DNA of 64,000 bases from a bacterium (GCA_035549195.1 DASZRK010000002.1:124001-188000); one strand, 5' to 3'. Shown: positions 54,352 to 62,554, numbered from the stretch's first letter. The notes: generated by a model from the letters alone, not told the origin. A program made the numbers and translations.

Positions 54352-55386
54352 TTAAAACCACTTTTTCTTGGAACCACAGGATTGCCGCACCACCAACTGG
54401 GTCGGCACCAGCACCTGTTTGGGTTTCCACTGGCTCCCGGCGTGGATCTTGTCCAAGAGCATCCGGGTCGCCTCCACGCTGATGGTCCGGTAATCCTGGC
54501 GCACGGTGGTCAGGGAATAGGGCGGGGTGAAAGCCTCGGTGATGTCGTCGAACCCCACCAGGGCGATGTCTCCACCCACGGTGAGCCCCGCTTCCTCGGC
54601 CACATCCCAGGCACCGAGGGCCATCAGGTCGTTGGAGGCGAAGACCGCCGTGGGCTTGTCCGGCAAGGCCAACAGTTTCTTCATCGCTTCCTCGCCGGAG
54701 GGGCGCATGAAATCCCCCTCGACGATATAACCTTCCGGGATGGAAAGACCTTTCCCCTCCATGGCCATCCGAAATCCCCTCAAGCGGTCATTGGCGTTGC
54801 GGGAGGTCTTGGGTTGGCCTGAAATGAAGGCGATCTTCTTGTGGCCCAGCTTCACCAAGTGGTCCACCACCGTCACCGCGGCCTGCACGTTGTCGCTGTC
54901 CACGAAATCCATTTCCTGGCTCTCGGTTCGGTAGCCGATGAGGACCACCGGGATCTTCTGGTCCATCATCTGCAACACGTCGGTCTCTTCCAGGTAGGGG
55001 GAGACCATGATCACCCCGTCCACGGCGTTGTGATAGACCCGGCGATAGACCTCCTGCGGGTCGAAGATGCCCGCGATGGTGTTGATGAGGAGTCCGTACT
55101 GGTTCTCCTGCACCACCTCGTTGATGCCGTTCAGGAGCCCCACATACCAGGCGCTCTGCAGGTTGAACTGATAGCCGGACCAGGAGAAGACCACCTCGAT
55201 GAGGTTGGTCTGGCGGGCCACCAGGCCCCGGGCGATGGGGTTGGGCTTGAACTTGAGCTCCGCGATGGCCTGGAGCACCTTTTGGCGGGTATCCTCGAGC
55301 ACATTGGGATTGTTGTTGAGCACCCGGGAAACGGTCGAGATGGAGACACCGGCCTTGTGGGCCACGTCATAGATGGTGACGGACAT
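54352..55386 (-). CDS. LacI-family transcriptional regulator
   Basis: Sugar-responsive DNA-binding regulator, 344 residues. N-terminal HTH TIYDVAHKAGVSISTVSRVLN with hinge helix region PNPIARGLVARQT, then a periplasmic-binding-protein-like sensor domain (VDGVIMVSP, IAFISGQPKTSRNANDRLRGF, AVFASNDLMALGAWDVAEEAGL, VGFDDITEAF). The effector is unknown. A cre-like site lies 18 bases before the start, suggesting autoregulation, and a matching site lies before the GH5 gene at 25000. Neighbouring genes are carbohydrate-binding-like and hydrolase-like. Confidence 0.94.
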   Translation of the reverse strand: MSVTIYDVAHKAGVSISTVSRVLNNNPNVLEDTRQKVLQAIAELKFKPNPIARGLVARQTNLIEVVFSWSGYQFNLQSAWYVGLLNGINEVVQENQYGLLINTIAGIFDPQEVYRRVYHNAVDGVIMVSPYLEETDVLQMMDQKIPVVLIGYRTESQEMDFVDSDNVQAAVTVVDHLVKLGHKKIAFISGQPKTSRNANDRLRGFRMAMEGKGLSIPEGYIVEGDFMRPSGEEAMKKLLALPDKPTAVFASNDLMALGAWDVAEEAGLTVGGDIALVGFDDITEAFTPPYSLTTVRQDYRTISVEATRMLLDKIHAGSQWKPKQVLVPTQLVVRQSCGSKKKWF

Positions 55387-55403
55387 GGTTTTTGCCTTTC
55401 GCT

Positions 55404-55417
55404 TTCAAACGCTTTCA
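55404..55417 (-). promoter_or_regulatory. LacI/cre-type operator in front of the LacI gene
   Basis: On the minus strand TGAAAGCGTTTGAA fits the consensus TGNAANCGNTNNCA with one mismatch, at the same consensus position as the mismatch in the GH5 site (25000-25013). Confidence 0.55.
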
Positions 55418-55547
55418 TGACAAAAGACTTCTCTCCGCCCGGGGTTTTCCATGGAATTCAGGACGGAATGTCCTAGGGGCGGACTACGACCGCATTATAG
55501 CCGAATCCCTTTTACGGCCGCCCTCTATTTCCCGCGTCCCCGCCGGT

Positions 55548-55556
55548 TGTTACAAT
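55548..55556 (+). promoter_or_regulatory. Extended -10 promoter of the inositol monophosphatase gene
   Basis: TGTTACAAT: an extended -10 (TGn before TACAAT), 27 bases upstream of the start codon. No good -35 is visible, which extended -10 promoters tolerate. Confidence 0.4.
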
Positions 55557-55582
55557 CCCCGGGCCTCAAGGAGAAAACTTTA

Positions 55583-56410
55583 ATGTCCTCTTATTTAACC
55601 ATCGCCGTTCGGGCCGCCAAGAAAGCGGGCGCCGTTCAAAAGGCCCACTACGGCCGGGTCCGGAACATCCAGTACAAATCCAAGAACAAATTGAACCTGG
55701 TCACCGAAGTGGACCAGCGTTGCGAGAAGATCGTCCTTTCCATGCTCAAGGCATCCTTCCCCACCCACAATCTTTGGGGAGAGGAAAGCGGGCAGGGTTC
55801 GACCTCTTCCGAATATACCTGGCTGGTGGACCCCCTCGACGGGACCACCAATTACGCCCACAGCTATCCCTTCTTTTGCGTCTCCATCGCCTTGGTGAAG
55901 GACAACGAGCCCGTGGTGGGGGTCATTTATGACGCCCTACGGAACGAGCTCTTTACCGCTGAAAAAGGCAAGGGCTCCTTTTTGAATGGAAAGCGGCTCA
56001 AGGTCAGCCCGACCAAGAGCCTTTCGGAAAGCCTGCTGAGCACGGGCTTCGCCTATGCCGTGCGTGAGACCCATTACAACCTGGACAACTTCCGCCGCTT
56101 CGTGCTGACCGCCCAGGGCGTCCGCCGGGACGGATCGGCCGCCATGAACCTGGCCTATGTGGCCGCCGGGCGTTTCGACGGTTTCTGGGAAAGGGGCATC
56201 CAGGCCTGGGATATGGCCGCCGGGGTCCTGATGGTGCGGGAGGCGGGCGGCCGGGTGACCGACATCAACGGCAAGCCCTTCGACCTATTGGCGCAGAACG
56301 CCCTGGCCAGCAACGGCAAAACCCATCAAGCCATCTTCAAGACCTTGTGGAAGGGTAAGGACGAGAAGAACTGGATGAAGAAGTGGGCCCATCGGGCTAG
56401 GCCCCAATAA
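55583..56410 (+). CDS. Inositol monophosphatase family protein
   Basis: Mg-dependent phosphatase acting on inositol-1-phosphate or related sugar phosphates (also the SuhB and CysQ-like group). The 275-residue product has LVTEVDQRCEKIV, GEESG, the metal-binding WLVDPLDGTTNYAHSYPFF, RRDGSAAMNLAYVAAGRFDGFWE and the second signature WDMAAGVLMVREAGG. AAGGAG at 55568-55573 lies 9 bases before the ATG. It diverges from the LacI gene. Confidence 0.92.
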   Translation: MSSYLTIAVRAAKKAGAVQKAHYGRVRNIQYKSKNKLNLVTEVDQRCEKIVLSMLKASFPTHNLWGEESGQGSTSSEYTWLVDPLDGTTNYAHSYPFFCVSIALVKDNEPVVGVIYDALRNELFTAEKGKGSFLNGKRLKVSPTKSLSESLLSTGFAYAVRETHYNLDNFRRFVLTAQGVRRDGSAAMNLAYVAAGRFDGFWERGIQAWDMAAGVLMVREAGGRVTDINGKPFDLLAQNALASNGKTHQAIFKTLWKGKDEKNWMKKWAHRARPQ

Positions 56411-56480
56411 GCGTTTCCGATCACCCGAAGTTCATTCCTTATTTAACGACACCGACCCCGGACCTTTTCTTTACCACCTA

Positions 56481-56579
56481 TCATGCACGCCCGCCGCAAA
56501 CAGGACAAATGAACTTCCTTTTCTTGTGAGCCGAATGGACCTGTTCCCGCATTTTGACCCCACATTTTCCACAGAACAC
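56481..56579 (-). CDS. Probable 32-residue zinc-ribbon protein
   Basis: Very small frame starting with GTG at 56579, with GGAGAGG (56584-56590) four bases upstream. The product opens FCGKCG and closes CPVCGGRA, giving two CxxC pairs 18 residues apart with a basic HKKRKF stretch between, the layout of a free zinc ribbon. Function unknown. It sits alone in an AT-richer gap between two genes. Detected from the cysteine pattern and Shine-Dalgarno only, so moderate confidence. Confidence 0.5.
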   Translation of the reverse strand: MFCGKCGVKMREQVHSAHKKRKFICPVCGGRA

Positions 56580-56651
56580 AACGCCTCTCCGATGTAGGGC
56601 TTTCGACCGCACACCGAAAAATAGGATTTGTCATATGGGAGGGCGTGCTGG

Positions 56652-57251
56652 TTACTGGATCGCCTTAAGGATCCCGATCAAAGATCCTTGAAAGACCGGC
56701 GCGTAGGAAGTGAATGTGTCCTTGTCCACCCGGAAACTCACCTGATAAAGGTTGTTCCCGTGGATGAACATGTAAGTTGTTTCAATGATGGGGATCTTTC
56801 GCTTGGTCGAAATGAATTCCATGACCAGCCTTTCAACGAATTTCCCGAAGGTTACAAAACCTCTTCTCTCAACAAGGGTTGTGTCTTGACCCATGGCTTG
56901 TTTGACGTAACATTCCCCACGCCCCTCCAGGAACCCCTTTTCGGTGGGATCGGATAATTGCCCGAAATGGATTTCTTGGACATACATGACCGCTGATTTC
57001 TGGGCTTTATAGGCTTTGGGATCATAGGCCACCAGCTTGAACGTGGGTTCTTGGGCAAGATCTGTTGCCAGATCAAGAACGGATTTGGGCACGGAAGGGT
57101 CGTTGGTCGGGATGCTTTCCAAGGAGACTTTTACCCATCCTGGAGGTGTGAGTATTTGGATGGATGTAGCGGCAAACCCAAAAGACGGTCCGGCAACAAA
57201 GATCACGGTTAGGACGGCGAGGACCGCACAAATACGATACCGAATCCCCAC
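56652..57251 (-). CDS. Secreted protein of unknown function
   Basis: I do not recognise the family with certainty. The 199-residue product has a signal peptide (IRYRICAVLAVLTVIFVAGPSFGFA) and then a domain with WVKVSLESIP, FLEGRGECYVKQAMGQDTTLVERR and ETTYMFIHGNNLYQVSFRV, which recalls PsbP/DcrB-like lipid- or envelope-associated folds. It starts with GTG at 57251, with GGAGGG four bases upstream; the longer open frame before it would hide the signal peptide. Base composition is AT-richer than the neighbours. Confidence 0.6.
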   Translation of the reverse strand: MGIRYRICAVLAVLTVIFVAGPSFGFAATSIQILTPPGWVKVSLESIPTNDPSVPKSVLDLATDLAQEPTFKLVAYDPKAYKAQKSAVMYVQEIHFGQLSDPTEKGFLEGRGECYVKQAMGQDTTLVERRGFVTFGKFVERLVMEFISTKRKIPIIETTYMFIHGNNLYQVSFRVDKDTFTSYAPVFQGSLIGILKAIQ

Positions 57252-57370
57252 ATTACCCTCCGACGGCCAAGATTTTCCCGCAAAAACCAATTCGACAGAT
57301 TAACATTATCATTTTTAAAGGTTTTGACCTGTTCTTGTTTAAAAAAACCTCGGGTTGAACCAGGCCATCT

Positions 57371-58141
57371 TCAACCCAAAGTAACTGGCGATCCAATCTT
57401 CGCACCCAGCTTTTGCGCAGCGCTCCCCCCATTCACCGACACCTCCAGGTTCCCGGACGACCCCACCAAGACGGCCACCGTTCCCTTCTTGATCTGCGAA
57501 TAATGGGTCGCCACATGGAGCACCACCGTCTTGCCGATCTTCATGCGGAAAGGCTTGGGGATATGTTTGGCTTCCAGGTTCGTGATGAGATTCCCGAAGC
57601 GGTCGATCCAAAGCACTTCCCCGGTCCAGCCCGCCTTGGTCCTGAAGGGTTTCGGTAGTTCCCGCCAGACCCAATGGTTGATGCGGTTCCCCAGTTTCAA
57701 CAAGGGCACCCCCTTGGCCAGATGGGCGGCGGCGGGAGCGAAGATGTCCCGCCCGTGGAAGGTCGTGCTGGGGTTCGGAAGTTGGAATTTCTTATCGGTG
57801 AGTTCCACCACCTGTTCGATGCCCCAGTCTTTCAAGGCCGCCGAGAAAAGCCCATTGTCCGGGCCCACAAAAAAATGGCCCTGGGATTTGAGAACCACGC
57901 ATTTGCGGGCGCTCCCCACCCCCGGGTCCACCACGCAGAGATGGATGGTCCCGGGGGGGAAATAGCCGATGGAGGTCTTGAGCAAATAGGCCCCCGCCAT
58001 GACCGCCTGGGGCGGAACCTCGTGGGTCAGGTCCACCAGCCGGGCCTGGGGGCAGATGGAAAGAATGACGCCCTTCATAACACCGACAAAGGGGTCCCGG
58101 GAGCCGAAATCGGTGAGAAGGGTCATGATCGGCGTTTTCAA
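57371..58141 (-). CDS. S-adenosyl-L-methionine hydroxide adenosyltransferase
   Basis: SAM-dependent hydrolase of the fluorinase/chlorinase superfamily, forming adenosine and methionine. The 256-residue product has MTLLTDFGSRDPFVGVMKG, DLTHEVPPQ, VVDPGVGSARK, FVGPDNGLFS, FHGRDIFAPAAAHLA and FGNLITNL. The Asp-Arg-His-type triad segments of the hydroxide branch appear intact and no halogenase insert is evident. The AT-rich gap on its 5' side holds a family C repeat. Confidence 0.88.
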   Translation of the reverse strand: MKTPIMTLLTDFGSRDPFVGVMKGVILSICPQARLVDLTHEVPPQAVMAGAYLLKTSIGYFPPGTIHLCVVDPGVGSARKCVVLKSQGHFFVGPDNGLFSAALKDWGIEQVVELTDKKFQLPNPSTTFHGRDIFAPAAAHLAKGVPLLKLGNRINHWVWRELPKPFRTKAGWTGEVLWIDRFGNLITNLEAKHIPKPFRMKIGKTVVLHVATHYSQIKKGTVAVLVGSSGNLEVSVNGGSAAQKLGAKIGSPVTLG

Positions 58142-58156
58142 CTCGATCCTCCGGTT

Positions 58157-58215
58157 GAATTTTGAATTCTTAATTTTTGGTTCTTAATTAAAAACTAAGA
58201 ATTGAAAATTTAAAA
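58157..58215. repeat. AT-rich inverted-repeat element, family C (copy 5)
   Basis: TTTTGAATTCTTAATTTTTG on the left and CTAAGAATTGAAAATTTAAA on the right are complementary around GGTTCTTAATTAAAAA. It fills the gap between the deacetylase and SAM-hydrolase genes. Confidence 0.6.
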
Positions 58216-58221
58216 TTGCCG

Positions 58222-59100
58222 TTAAGAGGTCCAACCCATCAGGAACTCCTCGATGAGGGCCGGCAGGTCATCGTGATAACCGCCTTCCAAGAGCGCGAAG
58301 GTGGGGGTTCCGATGTCCTTCAGGGCTTTCCCGATCCCCCGGTAATCCTTCTTCGTGAGCCCGAACTGGGTGAGCGGGTCCTTCTCATAAGTATCGAATC
58401 CCATGGAGATACCCAACAGGTCCGGCTTGAATTCCGCGACCCGCTTGAGCGCGCTGTCCAAGGACTGGAAATAGTCCCGCTCCGTGGTCCCGGGCGGCAA
58501 GGGGTAATTGGCGCAGTTCCCCCGGGACTGGCGGCCCGTACCCGGATAGGCCGGGAACTGGTGGAGCGAGACATAAAGGAAAGGATCCCGGCCAAAACAG
58601 AAATCCTCGGTGCCGTTCCCGTGGTGGCAGTCCAGGTCCAGCACCGCCACGCGCCCGGCCCTTTTGTTCTTCACCTGGTCCTCGATCGCCACCGACATGG
58701 AATTGAGATAGCAGAATCCCATGCCGCTGTCCGGGGTCGCGTGATGCCCGGGCGGGCGCATGAGGGAAAAGACCTTTGGGCCTTCCAGGGCTTCTTCGGC
58801 GGCTTGCACCGCCGCTCCCGCCGCCAGAAGGCTGCTTTCCCACACCCCGGGAGCGCCCGGTGTGTCCGGATCGAAATAACCTTCCTTCTCGACCTGTTCG
58901 ATCATGGCCTTGTGATGGACCGCGTGCAGCTGTTCCAGTTGGACGGGTTTAGGTTCTTCGAATAATTGTCTGGGCAGGATACTTTTGAGGTGTTCCAAGG
59001 ACCTCAGGACCCTTAAAGGATGTTCGGGGTGGCCGGGGATGTCGTACTTCCCCACCTTTGTCGTGGAGAGGATTTTGAGGGGACCGGGAGAAGGTGTCAT
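58222..59100 (-). CDS. Histone deacetylase family (acetylpolyamine/AcuC-like) amidohydrolase
   Basis: Zinc-dependent deacetylase, 292 residues; bacterial members act on acetylated polyamines, acetyl-CoA synthetase or other substrates, which cannot be told here. Motifs: RPPGHHATPDSGMGFCYLN with the catalytic His pair, DLDCHHGNGTED with the Asp and His zinc ligands, GFDTYEKDPL with the third ligand Asp, and LEGGYHDD. The N-terminal HPEHPLRV segment is also typical. All active-site residues are present. Confidence 0.92.
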   Translation of the reverse strand: MTPSPGPLKILSTTKVGKYDIPGHPEHPLRVLRSLEHLKSILPRQLFEEPKPVQLEQLHAVHHKAMIEQVEKEGYFDPDTPGAPGVWESSLLAAGAAVQAAEEALEGPKVFSLMRPPGHHATPDSGMGFCYLNSMSVAIEDQVKNKRAGRVAVLDLDCHHGNGTEDFCFGRDPFLYVSLHQFPAYPGTGRQSRGNCANYPLPPGTTERDYFQSLDSALKRVAEFKPDLLGISMGFDTYEKDPLTQFGLTKKDYRGIGKALKDIGTPTFALLEGGYHDDLPALIEEFLMGWTS

Positions 59101-59141
59101 GCAGCCTCGCTCTCAAGCCAGGAGTGGAACGATGCCTTTGT

Positions 59142-59600
59142 TCATTTGCCACCGTTGCGTTGCCGGATCTTCTCGGCCAGGAGGAACTTGTCCAGCCGCA
59201 CCACATCCTGCCGGTTGAGGGCCAGGATCTTGATGCCCGCCCGGTGGGTCGTGCCCGAGGAGGGGGACCCCTCGGTATGGACCCGGACGATCTCGGCCAG
59301 GAGGGTCAAGGGCGCCGGATAGCCCGGCAGGTAAAGATGGATCTCCAGGGCCGAATCGGGAGGGAATTCGTCGGACCCGACCAACGACATGCCCCCCATG
59401 GAGATGTCCCGGGTCACGGCGTGGACGCTGGCGGATTTCTTGGCCAACTCCGGCAGGTGGTCGATGGAGGATTCCCGGTAGGCCGGGTCGGATAGGACCC
59501 GGACCAGCTCGCCCTTGGGGACCACCGTATAGGTCACCTTGACGGTGGCGTCGATGCGCTCGAACTGGCGTTTTTCCATCCAGCCTTGGTGGATCCCCAT
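59142..59600 (-). CDS. PilZ-domain protein
   Basis: Probable cyclic-di-GMP receptor, 152 residues. The RxxxR motif is RQFER near residue 11 and the D-x-S-x-x-G motif is DISMGG; both c-di-GMP contacts are present. Ends with a basic helix (KFLLAEKIRQRNGGK). AGGAG lies four bases before ATG 59600; a second ATG seven codons in is also possible. It overlaps nothing and is 7 bases after the ferredoxin gene, so the two form an operon. It may serve the pilus locus at 62 kb, but that is inference. Confidence 0.85.
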   Translation of the reverse strand: MGIHQGWMEKRQFERIDATVKVTYTVVPKGELVRVLSDPAYRESSIDHLPELAKKSASVHAVTRDISMGGMSLVGSDEFPPDSALEIHLYLPGYPAPLTLLAEIVRVHTEGSPSSGTTHRAGIKILALNRQDVVRLDKFLLAEKIRQRNGGK

Positions 59601-59607
59601 GGCGCTC

Positions 59608-59817
59608 CTATTTCTTCCAGTGGATGCAGGCCACCGGACAGGAATCCATGGCCGCCTGGATCCTCTCTTCGCTGTCGCCCTGGGGATTGAAGACCTCGGA
59701 GAGCCCGTCGGAGGTCATGCGGAAGACCTTGGGGGCCTCCACCACGCAGGCCTCGCAACCGGTGCATTCGTTCTGGTCCACGAAGGAGATGCGGTTCGTC
59801 CGCTTGGCGGTGGGCAT
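59608..59817 (-). CDS. Single-cluster 4Fe-4S ferredoxin
   Basis: Small electron carrier, 69 residues. Cluster ligands C18, C21, C24 in CTGCEAC and C60 in DSCPVACIHW. The last Cys (C64) is extra. The spacing is that of single 4Fe-4S ferredoxins (the Thermotoga-like group). AGGGA precedes the ATG at 59817. No redox partner is adjacent; it is flanked by the PilZ and outer-membrane protein genes. Confidence 0.88.
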   Translation of the reverse strand: MPTAKRTNRISFVDQNECTGCEACVVEAPKVFRMTSDGLSEVFNPQGDSEERIQAAMDSCPVACIHWKK

Positions 59818-59825
59818 GGCGTTCC

Positions 59826-60803
59826 CTAGAGCTGGACCCGGAAGCTGGTGGAAAAGGCCAGGTCGGTCCCGTTGGATTCGCCCACGATCGCCCAATGGAG
59901 ACCCATGCCGAAATCGAGCCCCACCACGTACTTGGGCTCGAAAAGGTTGGGCTGGGCCGAATTGGCGGCGGATACGTTGATCGGCGTGGGACTGCCCGGA
60001 GAGACGGTCAGGGTCCCGGTGCCCGTCATGGTGGAAGTGATGGTCCCCGAATTGCGCTGGAAACCGATGGCCGCGAAGGGGTACGCGACCCCCAGGTCCT
60101 TGCCCACCTGCACTTGGGCGCCAAAGCTCTTGGTCTCCCAATGGAGGGCATAGGTGTTGTTGCCGGTGAAATTCACGTTGTAGTTCATGGACGTGTTGGA
60201 GTCGACATAATTGCCGGACTGGTTGATGGGGGTGCCGATGCTCAGGTTCCCCGCCATGTCGTCGAAACTGACGCCCACCGTCACGGTCGGCGCGGTCGCG
60301 CCTTCCACCAGCTTGTAACGCAGGTCCAGGCCCCATCCGAAGAAGTCCGCCGCGAACCCCAGTTCGGGAAGGTTGACCTGGGGCAGGTAGTTGAACTTCA
60401 CCCCCAGGTCCAGCCCGTTCAATAGACCCACCTTGCCGGTCAGGACGGGAAAGGGCGCCGGGACCACCGCCGGAATGCTCAGGTTGGAGGAGAGATGGAT
60501 CGCGTTGAGGCCGACCGAATTCAGGTCCGGAAGGCCCATCAGGTCCGCCCCGACCCCCACCCCCACCTCGGCCCGGGGGCCCGAGACCAGGTCAAAGACC
60601 TGGGTCGGCGTGTTCCAACCGAGCGAAGTGAAGAAACCCATGCTACCGGCGAAACGACCGTTGATGTAATTGGTCAGGGACTGGTAATCGGCTTGGGCGT
60701 CCGCGGTGAAGTCCGATTCAGGAGTGGCCCAGGAGGAAAGCGGACAGATCAGGAAGCCCGCGCCCAACAAGGACACCAGGAGGGATCGACGTGGGTTTTT
60801 CAA
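59826..60803 (-). CDS. Predicted outer-membrane beta-rich protein (DUF6588-like)
   Basis: Unknown function; 325 residues from a TTG at 60803, with GGAAAGG six bases upstream. Signal peptide KNPRRSLLVSLLGAGFLICPLSSWA-T. The mature part has repeated amphipathic strands: VGVGVGADLMGLPDL, NGLDLGVKFNYLPQVNLPELG, FFGWGLDLRYKLVEG, WAIVGESNGTDLAFSTSFRVQL, consistent with an outer-membrane barrel. Family assignment is tentative. A longer open frame upstream runs into the sfsA promoter region and is rejected. Confidence 0.65.
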   Translation of the reverse strand: MKNPRRSLLVSLLGAGFLICPLSSWATPESDFTADAQADYQSLTNYINGRFAGSMGFFTSLGWNTPTQVFDLVSGPRAEVGVGVGADLMGLPDLNSVGLNAIHLSSNLSIPAVVPAPFPVLTGKVGLLNGLDLGVKFNYLPQVNLPELGFAADFFGWGLDLRYKLVEGATAPTVTVGVSFDDMAGNLSIGTPINQSGNYVDSNTSMNYNVNFTGNNTYALHWETKSFGAQVQVGKDLGVAYPFAAIGFQRNSGTITSTMTGTGTLTVSPGSPTPINVSAANSAQPNLFEPKYVVGLDFGMGLHWAIVGESNGTDLAFSTSFRVQL

Positions 60804-60894
60804 GGGAAGCCTTTCCAAAGGACCGGACCGGTCGGATACATGATGTTCTCTATAAATTACCCCAACCGCCTGGAAATTGGGATAGCTTGGGCGC

Positions 60895-61641
60895 ATGAAA
60901 TGGCCCGATGCCCCCCTGGTTTTAGGCGTTTTCCTCGAAAGGCTCCATCGTTTTGGGGCCCGGGTCAAGGTGCGGGGCCGCGTCGAATATTGCCACGTCA
61001 CCAATTCGGGCCGCTTGCGGGAATTGTTGCGGCCCGGCGCCACCGTCGCCCTGGTGGATCACCGCTCCAAGGGCAAGGCCTTGGGCACGGGTCCTCCCCG
61101 GAAGACCCGCTACTCCATCCGCCTGGCCCGATACCGGGGCAAGTGGGTCTGCATCGAGGCCAACGTGGCGCCCAAGCTGGTCCGGGAGGCTTGGGAAAAA
61201 GGAAAGCTGGCGGGGCTGGGCGCCTACGGCCGGTTGCGAAGCGAGGTCCCGTTGGACCGCCATACCCGTTTCGACCTCCAAGCCCGTGATCCACGGACGG
61301 GCCGGGTCCTTTGGGTCGAGGTGAAGTGCGTCACCCTGGTGGACCAGGAAGGCCGGGGCTTCTTTCCCGACGCCCCGTCCGAACGCGCCTCCAAACACCT
61401 GCGAGAACTGATGGCCCTTCGCCGCAAGCCCCGCACCGGGTCCCTGGTCTTTTTTGTCCTTCAAAATCCTTTGGGACTTTCGGTAAGTCCCAAGGAGGAC
61501 ACGGACCCGGTCTTTGCCCACACTTTGCGAAAAACGAAAAGAGCGGGCGTGGAGATCCGCGTCTTGAGGACAAGGATCGGCCTGAAAGGCGCCGAAGTCA
61601 CCGGACCGGGGGAACTAAGGTTGGGTCGAAAGGGTCTTTAG
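60895..61641 (+). CDS. sfsA: SfsA family DNA/RNA nuclease-like protein
   Basis: Sugar fermentation stimulation protein family, a predicted nucleic-acid binding nuclease. The 248-residue product has RVEYCHVTNSGRLRELLRPGATVAL near the N-terminus, WVEVKCVTLVD and FPDAPSERASKHLREL in the C-terminal half, all family hallmarks. It diverges from the outer-membrane protein gene. The stop overlaps the end of the convergent zinc-finger gene by four bases. Confidence 0.9.
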   Translation: MKWPDAPLVLGVFLERLHRFGARVKVRGRVEYCHVTNSGRLRELLRPGATVALVDHRSKGKALGTGPPRKTRYSIRLARYRGKWVCIEANVAPKLVREAWEKGKLAGLGAYGRLRSEVPLDRHTRFDLQARDPRTGRVLWVEVKCVTLVDQEGRGFFPDAPSERASKHLRELMALRRKPRTGSLVFFVLQNPLGLSVSPKEDTDPVFAHTLRKTKRAGVEIRVLRTRIGLKGAEVTGPGELRLGRKGL

Positions 61642-61883
61642 ATCAGCCAGGTGTCGCGGTCGGCGGGACCGGTTTGAAAGGAAGAGGATTTATCGGAAGA
61701 GGGCCCCGAGGCGGCCAGCGCCATCCCGGTCTTTTCGATGACGAAAGCGTTACGGACGTTCTGGTCCAGCAGGTAACAATCCGGGCAATCCTGGATATGC
61801 TCGGTCACCCAAGCGGTCTGCTGAGGGGAAAGCTTCCCTTGTATATAGACACTGTAGGCTTGGTGTACCTGGCGGCAATCCAT
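61638..61883 (-). CDS. Small zf-HC2-type (anti-sigma-like) zinc-finger protein
   Basis: 81 residues; the N-terminal half has DCRQVHQAYSVYIQGKLSPQQ and HIQDCPDC, matching the HxxxCxxC zinc finger of anti-sigma factors. The C-terminal 35 residues are Ser-rich and lack a membrane span. No sigma-factor gene lies next to it, so its partner is unknown. GGAGG lies five bases before the ATG at 61883. It is upstream of sfsA in the opposite direction and followed (upstream) by a 215-base gap. Confidence 0.7.
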   Translation of the reverse strand: MDCRQVHQAYSVYIQGKLSPQQTAWVTEHIQDCPDCYLLDQNVRNAFVIEKTGMALAASGPSSDKSSSFQTGPADRDTWLI

Positions 61884-62048
61884 AAAAGCCTCCATCCCTC
61901 GGGTTACGGCCTAGGATGGAACTTAACGGAACGATTCCAGGTTTCCAATCGGAAAAACGCCGGTTGCCGGTTCCGGGGCCTCGGTTCCCGGGAACCTTTT
62001 CCGTTTCCCATTACAAAAACGATTAAATCGATAGGATCCAAAATAAAA

Positions 62049-62070
62049 AAAGGGCGGCTAATGCCGCCCC
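62049..62070 (-). terminator. Rho-independent terminator of pilin gene A
   Basis: GGGCGGC (62052-62058), loop TAAT, GCCGCCC (62063-62069); on the minus strand it is followed by TTTTTTTATTTT. It lies about 30-50 bases past the pilin A stop. The rest of the 61884-62098 gap shows no gene. Confidence 0.9.
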
Positions 62071-62098
62071 TTTAAAAGCATGAACGTTAAACTTCAGT

Positions 62099-62554
62099 TC
62101 ATTCGAAACCGTAGAACGAATAAGGGATCCCCTTGGAATCCTTGACCGTGCTGTTCACATACACGTTGCCCAAGCCGCTGTCGTACATCCAGCCGGTCGA
62201 ACTTCCGGTCGGGACCTTGCTTTGGGCCGTCATCGCGACTCCCGCGCCCGAAGGGTTGACCGCGTTGGCCACGAAAGCGCCTGTCACCTTGACCGGCGAG
62301 ATATTGTCCAGATAGCGGCTGAAGGCATAGGTGCTGAAGGAATTCAGTGTGGTGGGCCAGATCCCCTGCTGGTCGCCGTAATAGATCGAAGCCGCCGACT
62401 TCAAGGACCCCAGGTTCCCTTTCGTGGAACCTTCTCGGGACTTCTCCAACATCTGGGCGAAGCGCGGGATCGCGATGGCCGCCAGGATCCCGATGATCGC
62501 CACCACGATCATCAACTCGATCAACGTGAACCCCTTTTTGGATAGACGAATCAT
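62099..62554 (-). CDS. pilA: Type IV pilin, copy A
   Basis: Major-pilin-like subunit of type IV pili, 151 residues. The class III signal peptide MIRLSKKG is followed by FTLIELMIVVAIIGILAAIAIPRFAQ, with Glu5 of the mature protein present. The C-terminal domain is short, about 110 residues, with KSAASIYYGDQQGIWPTT and a GNVYVNSTVKDSKGIPYSFYGFE end. AAGGAGG precedes the ATG. Nearly identical to copy B upstream. No pilus assembly genes other than the regulator are in view. Confidence 0.9.
   Translation of the reverse strand: MIRLSKKGFTLIELMIVVAIIGILAAIAIPRFAQMLEKSREGSTKGNLGSLKSAASIYYGDQQGIWPTTLNSFSTYAFSRYLDNISPVKVTGAFVANAVNPSGAGVAMTAQSKVPTGSSTGWMYDSGLGNVYVNSTVKDSKGIPYSFYGFE

Noticed and set aside
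60804-61043. 80-codon upstream extension of the outer-membrane protein gene at 59826
   Set aside because: It runs into the start of the divergent sfsA gene and would bury the signal peptide.
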